DNA of 64,000 bases, from assembly GCA_000963575.1 (NCBI GenBank), contig CP011077.1:3100001-3164000 (forward strand), written 5' to 3'. The notes beneath the pieces are model-generated. The model was not told where the DNA came from. It saw only the letters and a list, made by a program, of their open reading frames with translations, and searched no databases. The position numbers were made by a program, and so were the translations under genes. The stretch is from Klebsiella michiganensis. Its GTDB lineage: Bacteria > Pseudomonadota > Gammaproteobacteria > Enterobacterales > Enterobacteriaceae. Of the stretch, positions 62,201-64,000 are shown in pieces (position 1 is the stretch's first letter; every line of letters starts with the position of its first letter).

Positions 62201-62371
62201 AATCCCATCAACAGTACAGCCTTTTTCAGAAATCAGGAATTTCCCTAATGCACCTTCATAGCATCCGACATCCAAAACTTCTGAATTATTGTCGATAAAT
62301 GAGGACACGACAAATAATGAATCTTCACTGTTTCCTAGTTGCTCTCGGCTATATTTATGATTATCAGTCAT
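59288..62371 (-). CDS. Methyltransferase-GT2-GT2 fusion, WsaE-like
   Basis: The 1027-residue protein has three parts. An N-terminal SAM-dependent methyltransferase (motif I EVLDVGCYEGALGKFL, residues 32-46; FADVLEHLYDP) is followed by a linker of about 270 residues. The first GT2 domain starts near residue 504 (ISILLPVYKSDLKFL, DHDDLL near 589). The second starts near 759 (KISLIIPIRDKISLL, NNDTLV near 842, GSDIEICIRAHKLGYQ). WsaE from Geobacillus has the same order and makes a rhamnan capped with O-methylrhamnose. Here it probably both builds the chain and adds the methyl cap that signals export. Confidence 0.85.
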   Translation of the reverse strand: MTDNHKYSREQLGNSEDSLFVVSSFIDNNSEVLDVGCYEGALGKFLISEKGCTVDGIEYEDDAAVIAREHYRDVKVADLNNYNVFSNITNKYDFIIFADVLEHLYDPATVLKNSLECLKDEGKVIISVPNVGYQGVIAELSNGEFNYRQTGILDKTHLRFFTRKSLKHLITEAGLSANIIRDINLINNDSEFSSNVTVDNAKRLNKLIGHFPDVNAYQFVAQCSFSKAKNKTVENKSAVQTSNQFKFKAKLYWRDELSTYTPDDCVVKLIPYNDQKITISLDLPKNKQFDEIRIDLCEEPMFCYLYNVTIKSQSDEILHIVPLAELHTLDENNKIFLLNENKAAVYCTHNDPAFIFKLDSKKFEAVSGKVDISIDVLSRSSDISNVVYDLIQSQQQLLSSTSWTVTKPLRFGVRQVRKVKNLAINILGRLKGNNLRKIPTQLLRSIKNEGFVVTLRKIQVRLKGVGNSKNELSYEDFIKVENKKNEVEINRIAKALNKDNSPLISILLPVYKSDLKFLQECIDSVYAQSYSNWELCICDDASNSSALTELLNKYSVDSRVKVVCNSINSHISHTTNEALALATGSYIVLLDHDDLLHVNALHYLANAINEGNHPDIIYTDEDHVTVNGERKAPFLKPDWSPALLYSQNYIGHITCISRELMNHIGGFTLGLEGAQDYDLVLRASLVAKNIVHIPRVLYHWREHPQSTAANAAAKPYAHDAGKIALTNYLKSAYPDNFVEVLDGENLFTYEPKFHISPETKISLIIPIRDKISLLADLMESIDSKSNWENYEIIIIDNGSVEEPTLQFLDGVASRQNCKVIRDDVPFNWSKLNNHGAAHATGDVFIFLNNDTLVITPEWMENMASWALLPDVAVVGPQLLYEDGTIQHAGVVVGLFGWAEHVFKGQSNAHHVGPFVSPAINRNVLALTGACHAISREKFKRLGEYDEEFEICGSDIEICIRAHKLGYQNIYLAETKLFHLESKSRSSFVPECDFERSKIKYEPYRTECTDPFYNTNLDRFNNKPTFKL

Positions 62372-62378
62372 TTCAATC

Positions 62379-63596
62379 TCATTTATCTATTGGGGATTGT
62401 AACCATTCATGCTCGATACGAAATATACCTTCACCTTCATAGTCATTGTAAACCGTGAATTTCTCTGCGTCGGTAATATAATCAAAACCAATCAAACTTC
62501 TATCACCCATGAGCCCGACATCAAAGCTGTATGATCCTGGCAGCAATGGCAATGCAGGAATTTTATACTCTACTGTATAAATCCCTTTTTTATTTTCTAT
62601 TTGGTAATTATCGAGCCCCGTATTAACCCCATACAAATATTTTCTTTCTGAGGAATATAATGCAGCGCCTACCATTAAACCATCAACGACCTGATCATTG
62701 ACCTGATACTCAATCGTTAATGACAAATGCTCCCCTGTCTTCAGATAGTTTGTATCGATCTTGGTAGAAATTATTCTGGCAGGTGCTCCAGGTTTTTGCT
62801 GTCGGGTGTCATTGCTTCCAGTGTCAGCATGCTGGATCTGATACATAAAATCATTGTACCGATCGCATACATCATTTGCTGATCCGGAGGCCCGTATCGC
62901 GCCGCCATCAATCCAGATAGCCTTATTGCAAAACCTTTTTACTTGTTCTGGTGAATGAGAAACAAATAGTATTGTTGTTCCTTTATCCTTCAAAGCATTC
63001 ATATGCTTTAGGCATTTCAATTGAAATCTTATATCCCCTACTGCCAGAGCCTCATCAATAATAAGGATATCTGGCTGGATATTGGCAGCAACGGCGAAAG
63101 CCAGTCGCACATACATACCTGAGGAGTAAGTTTTGACTGGTTGGTTAATAAAGTCGCCGATATCGGCAAAACTGACGATATCATCATAGGTCGCATTGAT
63201 TTCGTCTTTCGTTAACCCAAGAATACTGGCATTCATGAAAATATTTTCACGTCCAGTAAACTCAGGGTTAAATCCTGCACCAAGTTCCAGCAGGGCAGCT
63301 ACGCGACCATTAACCTGAATACTTCCGGATGTAGGTGAAAGCGTGCCTGTAAGCATCTGTAAAAGCGTTGATTTTCCGGCACCATTTTTCCCCACAACAC
63401 CTACAGAATCCCCACGCTCTATTTTGAAATTGAGATCTTTCAGTGCCCAGTGCTCTTTGTGGTATTTTTTTACCTGCAGACCGCACATCTTCCTCAATCT
63501 ATTGACTATCGGACCAATGAGTCTGTACTTTGGATTATCATAGATAAAATAGCACTTACTAACGCCGTTAACTTCAACTGTTACATTAGATGACAT
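62379..63596 (-). CDS. wzt: O-antigen ABC transporter ATP-binding protein Wzt
   Basis: Wzt powers export of finished O-antigen on undecaprenyl diphosphate. The N-terminal nucleotide-binding domain has Walker A GKNGAGKST, the signature YSSGMYVRLAFAVA and Walker B DILIIDEAL. The C-terminal 140 residues (ARIISTKIDTNYLKTGEHLSLTIEYQV to the end) form the beta-sandwich Wzt_C domain that binds the chain's terminal group in O9a-type systems. The ATG at 63596 lies 11 bases inside the end of wzm; a TTG at 63602 is an alternative. The protein is about 405 residues. Confidence 0.93.
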   Translation of the reverse strand: MSSNVTVEVNGVSKCYFIYDNPKYRLIGPIVNRLRKMCGLQVKKYHKEHWALKDLNFKIERGDSVGVVGKNGAGKSTLLQMLTGTLSPTSGSIQVNGRVAALLELGAGFNPEFTGRENIFMNASILGLTKDEINATYDDIVSFADIGDFINQPVKTYSSGMYVRLAFAVAANIQPDILIIDEALAVGDIRFQLKCLKHMNALKDKGTTILFVSHSPEQVKRFCNKAIWIDGGAIRASGSANDVCDRYNDFMYQIQHADTGSNDTRQQKPGAPARIISTKIDTNYLKTGEHLSLTIEYQVNDQVVDGLMVGAALYSSERKYLYGVNTGLDNYQIENKKGIYTVEYKIPALPLLPGSYSFDVGLMGDRSLIGFDYITDAEKFTVYNDYEGEGIFRIEHEWLQSPIDK

Positions 63597-64000
63597 CAGC
63601 AAACCCTTTTTTTAGCTTCTCGAAACAATAATGTCCCACAGCAAGGGCTATTAATGAGCCACCATAGGATACAGCCACCGCTAATATTCCTGGTGTTTTG
63701 CCCCAAATAATGACATCCCTGGTTGCTTCGATAAAATAGGCTAACGGGTTAAGCATCAGTATAGGCTGTAAAGATTCTGGTAACGCTGTGCGAGGGAAAA
63801 ACAATGGGGAAGTGAACATCAGTATTGTTGTTAAAACTCCCGTAATCTGCGCAAGGTCACGCAAATAAACGCCTATAGAGGATAAAATTAACATCATCCC
63901 TACTAATGCAATAAAATACGGGAGCCATACTACAGGTAGCAATAGTAACGTCAAATGCACCTGATTCATTAATACGATACTGGCAACAATCAGGATAATC
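63586..64000 (-). CDS. wzm: O-antigen ABC transporter permease Wzm, cut by the window
   Basis: The C-terminal 138 codons are visible and the frame stays open to the window edge, so the gene starts outside. It shows ABC-2-type helices (LLLLPVVWLPYFIALVGMMLILSSIGVYLRDLAQITGVLTTILMFTSPLFFP) and the typical MLNPLAYFIEATRDVIIWGKTP. Wzm and Wzt together export lipid-linked O-antigen to the periplasm. It is the first gene visible of the minus-strand operon that runs to 49739; any further upstream genes and the promoter are not seen. Confidence 0.92.
   Translation of the reverse strand, partial: IILIVASIVLMNQVHLTLLLLPVVWLPYFIALVGMMLILSSIGVYLRDLAQITGVLTTILMFTSPLFFPRTALPESLQPILMLNPLAYFIEATRDVIIWGKTPGILAVAVSYGGSLIALAVGHYCFEKLKKGFADVI

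Noticed and set aside
47537..64000. JUMPstart/ops element of the O-antigen operon
   Set aside because: The visible operon reads leftwards, so its promoter region lies beyond base 64000; no such motif is seen inside the window.
1..64000. CRISPR arrays and insertion sequences
   Set aside because: No regularly spaced repeats, Cas genes, transposases or terminal inverted repeats with target duplications were seen.

Overview
The window is chromosomal DNA from a member of the Enterobacteriaceae. Gene order matches the E. coli amn / asn-tRNA / yeeO / erfK ... yeeX-yeeA-sbmC-dacD-sbcB-plaP-yeeY-yeeZ-hisLGDCBHAFI-gnd segment, and most of these proteins are close to full-length E. coli homologues. The genus cannot be fixed from this sequence alone; an Enterobacter/Cedecea/Klebsiella-like background is plausible. 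The core is GC-rich. From about 47.6 kb to the right end the DNA is clearly AT-rich, as expected for a surface-polysaccharide locus.

Layout. 1-3.3 kb: end of amn, an M24 aminopeptidase P, and a two-hairpin repeat. 3.4-16.6 kb: a block bounded by two identical tRNA-Asn genes. It holds the putrescine-utilisation genes (puuP, puuA divergent from puuD-puuR-puuC-puuB, no puuE alongside), a hot-dog thioesterase, a small exported DUF1471 protein, erfK (L,D-transpeptidase), a ybdG-type mechanosensitive channel and yeeO. 16.8-28.1 kb: an accessory stretch with a VOC protein, an AlkD-like repair protein, a Crp/Fnr-type regulator divergent from a DeoD-like phosphorylase plus NCS1 permease, a LysR/MFS/DUF4440 unit, a decayed HigBA-type toxin-antitoxin pair, and a second elongation factor G divergent from an ArsR-family regulator. 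28.1-38.6 kb: yeeX, yeeA, a VOC protein, sbmC (with a LexA-like box), dacD, an acyltransferase, sbcB, plaP, yeeY and yeeZ. 38.8-46.1 kb: the complete histidine operon with leader peptide and attenuator. 46.1-47.5 kb: gnd, converging on hisI.

47.7-64 kb: part of an O-antigen locus of the ABC-transporter type. Wzm (cut by the window end) and Wzt with a carbohydrate-binding tail are followed by a methyltransferase-glycosyltransferase-glycosyltransferase fusion resembling WsaE, then a WsaF-like rhamnosyltransferase. Next comes an unusual cassette: a lipid-sugar-type GT2 interrupted by one in-frame stop, a nucleotidyltransferase, a membrane-domain/APH-kinase fusion, a HAD phosphatase, a GtrA-like protein and a large multi-pass protein. 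Two more glycosyltransferases end the operon. An oppositely oriented acyltransferase-SGNH protein lies between this operon and gnd.

The most notable signals are: the possible nucleotide-activated decoration cassette with its broken GT2; a DeoD paralogue lacking two catalytic residues known from E. coli; an acquired-looking second EF-G under a possible ArsR-type switch; a toxin gene with an internal deletion that still carries its operator and antitoxin; and a two-copy intergenic element with conserved hairpins and spacing that may encode small RNAs.
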